Of a DNA stretch of 37,320 nt, positions 1 to 7,773 are shown piece by piece. Under the pieces are notes generated by a model that saw only the letters and a program-made list of their open reading frames with translations, searched no databases and was not told the DNA's origin. A program made the translations under genes and the position numbers. The DNA lies in assembly GCA_964583095.1 (NCBI GenBank), contig CAZOVB010000042.1, forward strand, positions 1-37,320. Reading direction: 5' to 3'. Source of the DNA: CAZOVB01 sp964583095. Lineage in GTDB: Bacteria; Planctomycetota; Phycisphaerae; SM23-33. Position 1 is the stretch's first letter; the number at the start of each line of letters is the position of its first letter.

Positions 1-426
1 AGGTGGGACACTGCGAGAAGGACAGCGTCCTTCGAGCGTTTCCCACGCGCCTGCCGACATCGGCTGGATGCAAGCGCCGGGTTATCCGCGTGGGAGGCGA
101 TGAAGGGCGCATGCGGACGCAGTGGAGGCACGGACTTGCTTCGCAGGTCCGTGGCACCCGCGCTGGGGGAGCGGGACGCGGAAAGACGTGTTCGGAGGCC
201 AGCGAGGCACTGCCAACGGCACTTTCACCTCTTACCTACTACCTTTTACCTGGCTGGGGATCCGGCGCGTGGGAGGCGTTTTGCAGGGGCACACACTACA
301 AATCACTTGCCGGGCAGGAGCGCGGCACGCGAGGCGGGGGCACGCGAGCCGGAGGCGGCACGTTGCCGATGGCAGTTTCGGTAGTCCTTGACGGGGCTTA
401 CTTGGCTGACACAGAGGCCCCTTGTG
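1..426. other. Gene-free, repeat-rich intergenic region
   Basis: I see no convincing gene here; the reading frames that cross it have no recognisable protein features. It holds several short repeats. A perfect 7-bp hairpin (GAAGGAC / GTCCTTC, loop AGC) lies at 17-33, and an 11-bp hairpin at 129-153 is listed separately. CGCGTGGGAGGCG occurs twice in direct orientation (87-99 and 266-278), and CCCACGCGCC at 42-51 is the inverse of 264-273. GGCACGCGAG-type units repeat around 325-350. The glycyl-radical activase stop codon is at 427-429, so this is the downstream flank of that operon. A decayed mobile element or a REP-type cluster would both fit. Confidence 0.5.
129..153. repeat. REP-like 11-bp perfect hairpin
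   Basis: Positions 129-139 (CACGGACTTGC) pair with 143-153 (GCAGGTCCGTG) around the loop TTC, giving 11 pairs with one T-G wobble. There is no T-run on either side, so it is not an intrinsic terminator. A compact isolated hairpin between genes resembles repetitive extragenic palindromes; whether it is repeated elsewhere in the genome cannot be seen from this window. Confidence 0.5.
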
Positions 427-1344
427 TCACTCACTCCAGCAGACGTTGACGCTGGTGGCGGCGGCGATGGCAAGTCGCCAGGATCGGGCCTGGTCGTCGG
501 TTGCGTAGGGGGTATCGGGCAGGGGGTAGTCTCGGCCTATGCTTCGTGCCTTGGAGGCGCCCATGGGGTGGTAGGGCATGACCTCGATGCCGCGGAGGTT
601 TTCGAGGCGGTTGGCCAATTGTGCGATGGTCTGGAAGTGGTCCTCGCGGTCGTTGAGGCCTGGGACAATGGGGCATCGGAGGAAGGTGGCAGCCCCGGCC
701 TGGTCGAGTGCGAGGAGGTTCCGGCGGATGGTTTCCAGGTCGCCGTCGGTGTATTGGCGGTGCTTCTGGGGGTCGCTTTCCTTCCAGTCGGCCAGGAAGA
801 GGTTTACGTGTGGGACGAGTTGGAGGAGCCTGTCCTGGGGAGCGAAGAGGCAGGTTTCCAGGCAGGTGTGTATGTTTCGTTGGCGGGCCTGTTCCAGCAG
901 GTCGATGCAGAACTCGAACTGGGCGGTCGGCTCGCCGCCAGAGAGGGTAAGCCCACCGCCGGAGGATTCGTAGTAGGGTCGGTCCTTCTCGACCTCTGCC
1001 AGTACATCCTGGACGCTTCGGGTGGTTCCTTTGACTTCCAGCGCCCCGGCCGGGCAGGCCTGGACGCACAGCCGGCAGGTTTGGCAGTTGCGGCGGTCGA
1101 TATTGTGGGCGGCGGGGGTGATTTCATGCAGGCCGGCGGGGCAGGCATCGTGGCAGGCGCCGCATCGGGTGCAGCGGTCGCCCAGCAGGGCCAATTGGGG
1201 GTTTCTATCCTGGGACTCGGGGTTGTGGCACCAGAGGCATCTCAGGGGGCAGCCCTTGAGGAAGACGGTGGTTCGGATGCCGGGCCCGTCGTGCAGGCTG
1301 CATCGCTCGATGGACAGGACGGTTCCGGTAAGGCTTGGTTTCAT
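427..1344 (-). CDS. Glycyl-radical enzyme activating protein (radical SAM)
   Basis: This 305-residue radical SAM enzyme would cleave S-adenosylmethionine reductively and place the glycyl radical on a partner enzyme of the pyruvate formate-lyase superfamily. The Cys-x3-Cys-x2-Cys cluster motif is C32, C36 and C39 (CPLRCLWC), inside the family context HDGPGIR...FLKGCPLRC. Two inserted ferredoxin clusters follow, with C58/C61/C64/C68 and C87/C90/C93/C97, as in activases of glycerol dehydratase, choline lyase and related enzymes rather than in short PflA. A GGEP-type SAM motif follows at about residue 140. The start lies 9 bp after the stop of the upstream glycyl-radical gene; the ribosome site is weak, so translation may depend on coupling. 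The reading frame is intact although its only local partner is broken. Confidence 0.93.
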   Translation of the reverse strand: MKPSLTGTVLSIERCSLHDGPGIRTTVFLKGCPLRCLWCHNPESQDRNPQLALLGDRCTRCGACHDACPAGLHEITPAAHNIDRRNCQTCRLCVQACPAGALEVKGTTRSVQDVLAEVEKDRPYYESSGGGLTLSGGEPTAQFEFCIDLLEQARQRNIHTCLETCLFAPQDRLLQLVPHVNLFLADWKESDPQKHRQYTDGDLETIRRNLLALDQAGAATFLRCPIVPGLNDREDHFQTIAQLANRLENLRGIEVMPYHPMGASKARSIGRDYPLPDTPYATDDQARSWRLAIAAATSVNVCWSE

Positions 1345-1353
1345 GGTGGGTTT

Positions 1354-2849
1354 TCAGTAGATGCAGCGTCGGATGACTTCTTCCTGCTGGTCTCTTTCGA
1401 GCTGGACGAATCGTGCGGTCCAGCCGCCCAGTCGGACCAGCAGGTGGGGGTATTTCTCCGGGTGTTCCATAGCGTCGACGAGTTGTTCCTGGTCGACGAC
1501 GCTCACCGAGGCCTGTATGCCGCCCTGCTTCCAGTAGACGTCGAAGAGGGTGTCGAGCTTGGCGCGGTTCTGGTCGAAGAGGCTCTTTGCGAGCTTGACA
1601 TTGCTGGCGGATCCGCCGTTGGCCGGGTCGGTCTTGGCCAGGGAGTTGAGCAGCGCGGTCAGCCCGGAGGTATCGTTTCCGGCGGTGGGAGCGTTTCCGA
1701 TGGCGAAGGGTTTGCCTGCGTGTCGGCCGTCGGCGGTGGCACCGCAGAGGGAGCCCATGTGGTATCCGCCGGGGTTGACACTGCTGATGGTCAGGAAGTC
1801 CAGTCCGTGGTTTTGTGCGGCCTGGGCGGTCTTTTCGGACATCATCTTCCAGAGGTTGACCAGTTCGGCGTCGGCGGCGGGGTCGTCGTTGCCGTATTTG
1901 GGCAGGGCCTTTAGCTTGCGGAGCAGGTCTTGGCAGCCCTGGAAGTCGGTCCGGGTGGCCTGGAGGATCTGTGCCAGGGTGACTTCTTTCCGCTGGAAGA
2001 CGAGCGTGCGGATGGCGTGGAGGGCGTCTGCGGCGTTGGTGTATCCGTGGCCCATGATGCAGCCTCCGACGTAGCGTACGCCCCCGTCGAGCATGGACTT
2101 GCCGCGTTGGAGGCAGTCATCGTTGAGCAGGCCGGCCAGTAGGAACGCACACTCGCTGCCTGCGACCTGGACGTTGATCTTGTGGCAGCGGGCGGCCAGG
2201 TCGGTCAGGGCCTGGATCTGGGATTCCAGTCCTTCTTGAACCTTCTGCCTCAGGCCGGGCAGGCCCGGTTGCAGCAGGCGGTCGACGTCCAGGGCTACGC
2301 AGAACCCGCAGCCGTACCCGCCGGCGAGTTGGCCGTGGGAGTGGGCGTACTTTTTCGGCTCATCCGACTAAAGCGTACTTCTTGAGGTGGGAACTGTAGA
2401 TTTGAAGGATGAAGTATTCCCGATCACGGTAGCCGTAGGCTTTTCAACTCAGGCGGATGGGCTGCGGCACACTTTCCGGTGGTGAATTCGTTTTCCCAGA
2501 AGGCTGCGAGTTTCTCGATGGCGCGGCGGTCGGCCTGGGTTTGGCCCCACTTGTTGACGGCGTCGAAGTCGAAGCAGTATCCGCCCTGTTTACCGGGGCC
2601 TTGGCGGTGATCCATCATTGCAAACCAGATGGTCCCGACGTAGCAGATTCTTCCGCTCTGCCATCCGCCGTCCCACCCACCGGCGAAGAGGTCATCGGAT
2701 TCGATGGGCCCCATCAGGGCAGGGAACTGGGCAGAAAGGCAGGCCGCCTCCCGCAGGGCGGGGTGGTCGTCGCGGTGCTGTTTGTAGGCCTGGGTGAAGG
2801 CGAGGGCCTGGGCAACTCTCGGGTGCAGGGCAGTAGCTTGGGTGGTCAT
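1354..2849 (-). pseudogene. Glycyl-radical enzyme, disrupted and internally deleted
   Basis: These are remnants of a pyruvate formate-lyase-like enzyme. The start at 2849 has AGGAC 6 bp upstream and codes for an N-terminal glycyl-radical-like region (HPALREA...SDDLFAGG) that runs into a stop at 2424-2426. From about 2356 down to 1354 another frame continues with no stop: a piece resembling the N-terminal part of the family (HSHGQLAGGYG...LLQPGLPGLR) joins directly to the C-terminal part (GGVRY..., ALPKYGNDD, GATADGRHAGKP). The glycine loop LLVRLGGWTARF is intact 18 residues before the end. The total is about 498 codons against roughly 780-850 for the family, and the middle third with the catalytic Cys motif (usually GCxE-like) is not visible. 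A transposase scar sits at the frame break. Sequencing error alone would not explain the missing middle. The activase follows 9 bp downstream; the divergent neighbour is the RpiR gene. Confidence 0.8.
2357..2443 (-). mobile_element. Insertion-sequence right-end scar (transposase C-terminus)
   Basis: In the third minus-strand frame, between the two glycyl-radical gene pieces, about 27 codons read AYGYRDREYF, then ILQIYSSHLKKYALVG and a stop at 2360-2362. This resembles the conserved C-terminal end of DDE transposases of the ISL3 type (A-Y/F-G-Y-R-D...E-Y-F...). Just outside the stop, the plus strand begins GGCTCATCCGAC at 2357, similar to ISL3-type terminal inverted repeats that start GG-C/G-TCTTC. 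Only about 87 bp survive and no left end is visible. The family assignment is from memory of the motif and is tentative. Confidence 0.5.
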
Positions 2850-3016
2850 GGGATGTCCTGTGGGCCTGTGGGATTACGGAGTTGGCACGGCTCTGGGTTT
2901 TCGCGTCGCAGCCGGGGCGAAAACATGGCTTTTCTTTGTGAATTCTACCACAGCTTCGGGCAAAGCAAAGGCGCCGCCGGGGGAATTCCGGCTGGGAGGT
3001 AGAGAAAGAAAGCGCC

Positions 3017-3045
3017 TTGACATGCGCGTAACAATGCTACATACT
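3017..3045 (+). promoter_or_regulatory. Sigma-70-type promoter for the RpiR-E1 operon
   Basis: A perfect -35 TTGACA lies at 3017-3022, followed by a 17-bp spacer and -10 CATACT at 3040-3045 (4 of 6 matches). The expected start site is near 3052, about 34 bp before the ATG at 3086. The A/T-rich stretch 3058-3072 (CAGAAACATTATTCA) just downstream is a plausible place for RpiR autoregulation, but no clear palindrome is seen. Confidence 0.6.
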
Positions 3046-3085
3046 GCGTCTTCGTTCAGAAACATTATTCACAGGATCCCTGCCC

Positions 3086-3976
3086 ATGACGGTACTTGCC
3101 CAGCTCCGATCGGCCCGGGAGCAGCTCTCCGAGGCCGAGGGGACCGTGGCGGACTGGATTCTCGCCCACCCCGACAAGACGCAGTACATGTCCGTTCAGG
3201 CGCTGGCGCGGGAGTCGGAAGTCAGCGTAGCCACGATCGTCCGCCTGGCCCAGCACATGGGTTGCAGCGGCTTTGCGGAGCTGAAGATCCAGCTTGCCCA
3301 GCGACAGACAGCCGGACTTTCAGCGATCTACGAGGCGGTGGAAGACGACGACCCGGGCGAGAAGTTGGTCTCGAAGGTTTTCGGCGGCAATCGCCGCAGC
3401 CTGGACGACACACTGGCGATGCTGGACGTGTCGGAGTTGGAGAAGGTGGCCTATCGCATTGCCCGTTGCCGAAGGTGCTTCATTTATGGCTTCGGCAGCA
3501 GCGCGTATGTCGCGCAGGATGCGGCGCTGCGTCTGGCCCATCTGGGTCTGCAGGCCGATGCGTATCCGGGCGTGTTGGAGACGGCCATCTCGTCGATCAA
3601 CGCTTCGGGGAAGGACGTGGCGATCGGGATTTCCCACTCGGGCCGATCCGTCACCACCGTCAACAGTTTGGCTGCGGCGGGAAGGCGCGGCGCCCTGACG
3701 GTTGGGATCTCGAACTACTCCGGCTCGCCCCTGGATAAGGCCAGCGACGTATTCTTTTGCCTGTCGTTTCCGGAAAGTCGCGTCCGGGCCGGCGCTCTTT
3801 CTTCGCGCGTGTCACAGGTCTGCCTGATCGACGCGCTGTACCTGCTGGTGGCCCGACAGGTCAAGCAGACCTCCTGCCCGGAGGAAGTCGATGCCATGGT
3901 CGAAGAGCAGTTCCGTCTGGCCGGCCGATCGGGCAGAAACCGAAAACGTACCTCTAAGGAGTCGGCAGCAAAATGA
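3086..3976 (+). CDS. MurR/RpiR family transcriptional regulator
   Basis: This is a 296-residue regulator with an N-terminal RpiR-type helix-turn-helix (about 1-77; SVQALARESEVSVATIVRLAQHMG) and a SIS phosphosugar-binding domain (about 120-255; FGSSAYVAQDAALRL, then GISHSGRSVTTVNSL). SIS domains of this family bind sugar phosphates or similar anionic metabolites, so the operon is probably induced by a catabolic intermediate. The gene is first in a plus-strand operon and its stop overlaps the next start (ATGA at 3973-3976), implying translational coupling with the cyclase. It is divergent from the broken glycyl-radical gene, so it may once have controlled both. The C-terminal tail (residues 270-296) is basic and probably disordered. 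Confidence 0.93.
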   Translation: MTVLAQLRSAREQLSEAEGTVADWILAHPDKTQYMSVQALARESEVSVATIVRLAQHMGCSGFAELKIQLAQRQTAGLSAIYEAVEDDDPGEKLVSKVFGGNRRSLDDTLAMLDVSELEKVAYRIARCRRCFIYGFGSSAYVAQDAALRLAHLGLQADAYPGVLETAISSINASGKDVAIGISHSGRSVTTVNSLAAAGRRGALTVGISNYSGSPLDKASDVFFCLSFPESRVRAGALSSRVSQVCLIDALYLLVARQVKQTSCPEEVDAMVEEQFRLAGRSGRNRKRTSKESAAK

Positions 3977-4665
3977 TCCCCCACAAGAGATTCGTGGACC
4001 TGAGCCACAAGATGATCCCCGGCCGGGAGGAGTACGGCCTGGAACTCGAGACACACCAGACGGCCGAGCTGTACCCGCAGTACGAAGTCGGCGAGGATGT
4101 CTGGTACATCCTCCAGTCGGTCCACATGGGCTCGCACTGCGGAACGCACATCGAGTTCCCATACCATCACAATCGAGACGGCCTGGACGCGGGCAGTTTC
4201 CCGCTGGAGAGGCTCATCGGTGACTGCGTGCTTCTGGACTACCGTCACAAGGCCCCCAACGAGGCGGTCACACTGGCCGAGCTACAGGAGCAGTCGGATC
4301 GGATCCGCCCCGGGGACATGGTGATGTTCAACTTCGGCGTGGCCGGCAATTACGGCACCGATGAAGGACACACCCGCCCCTACATCGCCCACGAGGCGAT
4401 CCAGTGGCTCGTGGACGAGAAGAGGATCAACCTGATCGGCTCGGACGCCTCGGGCATCGAGATCAAGGGGGTTGCCAACCAACCCAACCACCAGTACCTG
4501 ATGGACAACCAGATTCCGATCATCGAATTCGCTTCGAATCTGGACGGGCTTCAGGATTCGCGATTTACCCTCGTGGTGCTGGCCTTGCCGGTCGTCGGGC
4601 TCGATTCCTGCCCGGTTCGGCTGCTGGCGATCGAGGAAGACCCCCGTTGCCAATCGGAAGGATAA
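3973..4665 (+). CDS. Cyclase family protein (kynurenine formamidase-like hydrolase)
   Basis: This 230-residue protein belongs to the cyclase/KynB superfamily (PF04199), metal-dependent hydrolases acting on amide, lactone or imide bonds. The metal-binding motif HxGTHxDxPxH is present as H55-C-G-T-H59-I-E61-F-P63-Y-H65, with Glu where Asp is usual. A second conserved patch, GSDASGIE, lies near residues 156-163. The length is typical. The start overlaps the RpiR stop by 4 bp, and the E1 alpha ATG follows 8 bp after its stop. Placement before a 2-oxoacid-dehydrogenase E1 pair suggests that it opens a cyclic or acylated precursor whose product is then decarboxylated, but the substrate cannot be read from the sequence. 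Confidence 0.88.
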   Translation: MIPHKRFVDLSHKMIPGREEYGLELETHQTAELYPQYEVGEDVWYILQSVHMGSHCGTHIEFPYHHNRDGLDAGSFPLERLIGDCVLLDYRHKAPNEAVTLAELQEQSDRIRPGDMVMFNFGVAGNYGTDEGHTRPYIAHEAIQWLVDEKRINLIGSDASGIEIKGVANQPNHQYLMDNQIPIIEFASNLDGLQDSRFTLVVLALPVVGLDSCPVRLLAIEEDPRCQSEG

Positions 4666-4673
4666 CCAGACAG

Positions 4674-5627
4674 ATGGACAAGGACACAGCCTTATCACTC
4701 TACCGTCAGATGCTGCTGATGCGCCGCTTCGAGGAGAAGCTCTTCGAGCTGTTCTCGACGCGGGTCATGCCCGGCACGATGCATCAGTACAACGGCCAGG
4801 AAGCCGTCGCCGCGGGCGTCTGTGCGCACCTGGAAAAGGAAGATTACATTACCAGTACGCATCGTGGCCACGGGCACTGCCTGGCCAAGGGCGCTTCAGC
4901 CCGGGAGGTCATGGGCGAGATGTTCGCCAAGACTACCGGCTGCTGCAAGGGCCTGGGCGGCTCGATGCACATTGCCGACTTCTCGGTGGGCATGCTGGGG
5001 GCCAACGGAATTGTGGCCGGGGGAATCCCCATGGCCGTCGGGGCCGGCTGGAGCTGCCAATACCGCGAGACGAAGAACCTGGCGGTGAGTTTCTTCGGAG
5101 ACGGTGCCGCCAACGAAGGCGCCTTCCACGAGGCATTGAACCTGGCGGCCACCTGGAAGGTCCCGGTTGTTTTCGTTTGCGAGAACAACCTTTACGGCTT
5201 CTCCACGCACTACAAGCGAACGCTGGCGGTAGAGGACATCGCAGATCGGGCAGCGGCCTACGGCATGCCCGGAGCGGTGGTCGACGGCATGGACGTCGAG
5301 GCGGTCTACGACGCAGCCGGCGAGGCCGTGGACCGCGCCCGCAACGGCCTGGGCCCGACGCTGCTGGAATGCAAGACCTACCGCTTCCGCGGACATTCGC
5401 GCTTCGAGGACCCCAGCTACCGGACGAAGGAAGAATTGGCCCAATGGCAGAAGCGCGACCCTATCGAGGTCTATCCCAAACGGCTGGAAAACCGGTTCGG
5501 CCTCGGCGCCGACCAGATCGAAGCGATGGAAAAGGAGATTGCCGGGATTCTTGAAGACGCGGTCTCCTTTGCCGAGAGCAGCCCGGATCCCGAACCCAAC
5601 GACTACCGAAACTTCATTTACGCCTGA
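4674..5627 (+). CDS. 2-oxoacid dehydrogenase E1, alpha subunit (TPP-dependent)
   Basis: This 317-residue protein is the alpha half of a heterotetrameric thiamine-diphosphate E1 of the pyruvate/acetoin/branched-chain 2-oxoacid dehydrogenase type. It decarboxylates a 2-oxoacid and passes the acyl group to a lipoyl domain. Seen: the substrate-channel region GTMHQYNGQEAVAAGV (34-49), STHRGHGHCLAKG (61-73), the TPP/Mg motif starting at G142-D-G and ending near residue 172 in ENN, and the RGHS element in the loop that is phosphorylated in eukaryotes. The start at 4674 was chosen because the family's conserved N-terminus begins there, with GGAAGGA about 13 bp upstream; the frame is open further upstream but that part overlaps the cyclase gene. 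The beta subunit starts 19 bp downstream. Motifs do not separate pyruvate, acetoin or branched-chain substrates; the short N-terminus is most like acetoin/pyruvate enzymes. Confidence 0.93.
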   Translation: MDKDTALSLYRQMLLMRRFEEKLFELFSTRVMPGTMHQYNGQEAVAAGVCAHLEKEDYITSTHRGHGHCLAKGASAREVMGEMFAKTTGCCKGLGGSMHIADFSVGMLGANGIVAGGIPMAVGAGWSCQYRETKNLAVSFFGDGAANEGAFHEALNLAATWKVPVVFVCENNLYGFSTHYKRTLAVEDIADRAAAYGMPGAVVDGMDVEAVYDAAGEAVDRARNGLGPTLLECKTYRFRGHSRFEDPSYRTKEELAQWQKRDPIEVYPKRLENRFGLGADQIEAMEKEIAGILEDAVSFAESSPDPEPNDYRNFIYA

Positions 5628-5646
5628 GAGGAAGAGGCCAATCCCG

Positions 5647-6687
5647 ATGATCACAGATACACAATCCACCGAAGCGACCACCATCGTCCAGGCCCTGCGC
5701 CAGGCGTTGATCGAGCAGATGCAGGCCGATGAGTCCGTTGTCCTGCTGGGAGAGGACATCGCCGTCTTCGGAGGCGCCTACCGCGTCACCGAGGGCCTGA
5801 TGGAGATGTTCGGAGAGAAGCGCGTCTGCGATACGCCGATTTCCGAAATCGCCATCGCCGGGGCCGCCATCGGAGCGGCCATGACAGGCCTGCGTCCCGT
5901 GGCCGAGTTCCAGTTCAACGACTTCATGGCCTGCGCGATGGACCAGATCTGCAACCAGGCTGCCAAGATCCGCTTCATGATGGGCGGACAGGTCAAGCTG
6001 CCGCTGGTCTACCGGGCGCCTTACGGCGCGACAGGCCGGGCCGCCCAGCACTCCCAGTCGCTGGAGGCCTGGTTCATGCATACCCCCGGTTTGAAGGTCG
6101 TCATGCCCTCGACGCCTTATGACGCCAAAGGCCTGCTGACCGCGGCGATTCGAGACGACAACCCGGTCGTTTTCCTCGAACACAAGCTTCTCTACGGGGC
6201 AGCTTCTCCCGGGGGCAAGGCTCAGACAGCGGTGGACTCACTGGGCGAAGCGTTCAAGCCCGCCCCCGCCGAGTCGTACGAGATTCCCCTTGGCGTCGCG
6301 GACGTCAAACGGGAAGGTACGGACGTCACGGTGGTCGCCACCGGCATGATGCTCCACAAGTCGCTCAAGGCCGCAGCCGAGCTGGAAGGACAGGTCAGCG
6401 TGGAAGTGGTCGATCCCCGTACGGTGGCGCCGCTGGACAAGAAGACCATTTTGGAATCGGTGGCCAAGACCTCGCGTCTGGTGGTGGTCAGCGAAGATGT
6501 CTCGACTTGCGGCGCGACGGCGGAGATCGCAGCCATCGCCGCCGAGCAGGGCCTGTTCTACCTGGACGCGCCTGTCAAGAGGCTGGCCGTTCCGGATACG
6601 CCCATTCCGTTCGCCCCGGCGATGGAGCAGGCGGTGATTCCGCAGGAGCAGCACATCATCGATGCCATCAAGGAAGTGGTCCAGTGA
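5647..6687 (+). CDS. 2-oxoacid dehydrogenase E1, beta subunit
   Basis: This 346-residue transketolase-like beta subunit pairs with E1 alpha. Seen: the N-terminal pyrimidine-binding domain with LLGEDIAVFGGAYRVTEGL (about 37-55) and DTPISEIAIAGAAIGAAMTG (about 65-84, including the conserved Glu that activates TPP), YRAPYGATGRAAQHSQSLEAWF (about 122-143; His region facing the active site), and the C-terminal transketolase domain with VVDPRTVAPLDKKTI. The ATG at 5647 has GAGGAAG about 11 bp upstream; the open frame before it overlaps E1 alpha and lacks family similarity. The last codons overlap the GTG start of the HAD gene, so the operon is tightly coupled. Confidence 0.93.
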   Translation: MITDTQSTEATTIVQALRQALIEQMQADESVVLLGEDIAVFGGAYRVTEGLMEMFGEKRVCDTPISEIAIAGAAIGAAMTGLRPVAEFQFNDFMACAMDQICNQAAKIRFMMGGQVKLPLVYRAPYGATGRAAQHSQSLEAWFMHTPGLKVVMPSTPYDAKGLLTAAIRDDNPVVFLEHKLLYGAASPGGKAQTAVDSLGEAFKPAPAESYEIPLGVADVKREGTDVTVVATGMMLHKSLKAAAELEGQVSVEVVDPRTVAPLDKKTILESVAKTSRLVVVSEDVSTCGATAEIAAIAAEQGLFYLDAPVKRLAVPDTPIPFAPAMEQAVIPQEQHIIDAIKEVVQ

Positions 6688-7265
6688 GCGATTCACCGCA
6701 AAAACCGCCGGCATACATCTTCGACTTCGATGGCGTGCTGGTCAACACGATGGAAGATCACTTCCGCTGCTATCGCCAGGCGCTGGAGGAAGTGGGCGTA
6801 TCCATCGACAAGCAGCGGTTCTACTACCAGGCGGGAATGACCGGCCTGGAGCAGATCGCCTACTTTGCCAGGCAGGACGGGGTGAAGATCGAGCCTGAGA
6901 AGGTCTACGCCCGCAAGAAGGAGATCTGGGCCCAGGAGAAGCCAGCCGGAAAACCGATCGACTGTAACATCCGGCTGCTGCGGCTTCTGCGGAGTTCGGG
7001 GATCCCTGCCGCCATCGCCTCTGGCAGTTCCCGCGGGAGCATTCTGCCGATGCTGGAAGCCCACAACATCGAAATCGACGCCCTGGTAACGGCCGAGGAT
7101 GTTCAGCGGGGCAAGCCCGACCCGGAGCTGTTCCTTCTGGCGGCCAAGAAACTGGAAGTCCCGGCCTGGAATTGCCTGGTCATCGAGGATTCCGACGTCG
7201 GGATCCAGGCGGCCCAGGCGGCCGGGATGGGCGTCTTCCGCTTTTACGATCGAAACAGTCACTGA
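6684..7265 (+). CDS. HAD-superfamily phosphatase, beta-phosphoglucomutase-like
   Basis: This 193-residue protein has all four HAD motifs: D14-F-D16-G (motif I), IASGSS (motif II Ser/Thr), the motif III lysine in RGKPDPELF, and IEDSDVGIQAA (motif IV acidic pair). A small helical cap follows motif I, as in beta-phosphoglucomutase and related phosphosugar phosphatases. I chose the GTG at 6684 because it overlaps the E1 beta stop (GTGA) and places the catalytic Asp at residue 14; there is no closer ATG. It lies between E1 beta and the lipoyl protein. It may dephosphorylate a pathway intermediate or repair a side product; the substrate is not predictable. Confidence 0.85.
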   Translation: MSDSPQKPPAYIFDFDGVLVNTMEDHFRCYRQALEEVGVSIDKQRFYYQAGMTGLEQIAYFARQDGVKIEPEKVYARKKEIWAQEKPAGKPIDCNIRLLRLLRSSGIPAAIASGSSRGSILPMLEAHNIEIDALVTAEDVQRGKPDPELFLLAAKKLEVPAWNCLVIEDSDVGIQAAQAAGMGVFRFYDRNSH

Positions 7266-7279
7266 CACGGAGGGCCGAA

Positions 7280-7747
7280 ATGGCCACTGCAATCATCATT
7301 CCCAGTTACGGAACCAGCCAGGCCGAGATTACCTTGCTGGAATGGAAGAAGAACGTCGGCGACCCGGTCGCCAAGGGCGATGTGCTCTGCGAATTGGAGA
7401 CCGACAAAGCCACGACCGACCTGGAATCATTCGCCGCCGGTGTCTTGCTCAAGCAGGCCGCCCAGGCCGGCGAGGATGTCAAGACCGGGCAGGTCATCGC
7501 CTATGTCGGACAGGAAGGCGAAGAGGTTCCCGAGGAATCCGAAGGTGGCTCGACGGCTTCGGCGGACAACGCTCCGGCGGCCAGGCCCGAAGAGAAGATC
7601 GAGATCCGCTCGGCCGCTTCGAACGTCAAGGCCAGTCCCAAGGTCCGCCGCCTGGCACGTGAGCTTGGCGTGGACCTGGAAAGCGTCACCGGCACCGGCC
7701 CCGGCGGGCAGATTACGACAGAGGACGTGGAGAGCGCCGCCGGCTGA
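7280..7747 (+). CDS. Stand-alone lipoyl domain plus E3-binding domain (no acyltransferase)
   Basis: This 155-residue protein has an N-terminal lipoyl domain (1-78) with lipoylation site K43 in the ETDKA motif, an acidic/Ala-Pro-rich linker (about 79-115), and a peripheral-subunit-binding domain (about 116-152; ASPKVRRLARELGVD, then TGTGPGGQIT). This is the usual E2 order, but the 230-residue acyltransferase core with its HxxxDG motif is absent. The stop is followed within 30 bp by a strong terminator, so there is no downstream remnant of the core. RBS GGAGGG lies about 5-9 bp before the ATG. It is the last gene of the E1 operon and would accept the acyl group from E1 and dock E3. It could mix into another E2 core as a PDHX-like protein, or act alone as a mobile lipoyl carrier. 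Confidence 0.9.
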   Translation: MATAIIIPSYGTSQAEITLLEWKKNVGDPVAKGDVLCELETDKATTDLESFAAGVLLKQAAQAGEDVKTGQVIAYVGQEGEEVPEESEGGSTASADNAPAARPEEKIEIRSAASNVKASPKVRRLARELGVDLESVTGTGPGGQITTEDVESAAG

Positions 7748-7773
7748 GGGGTTTTGCTGCGCCGATAAATACC

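Noticed and set aside
126..140. GGCAC...TTGCT resembling a sigma-54 promoter
   Set aside because: The two boxes are separated by 4 bp instead of 5, the leading T is missing, and the sequence is part of a perfect hairpin with no gene in the right direction.
388..1914. Open frame of 508 codons on the plus strand
   Set aside because: It lies opposite the activase and the glycyl-radical gene, which have clear family motifs; its Gly/Val-rich translation is the typical antisense shadow of GC-rich coding DNA.
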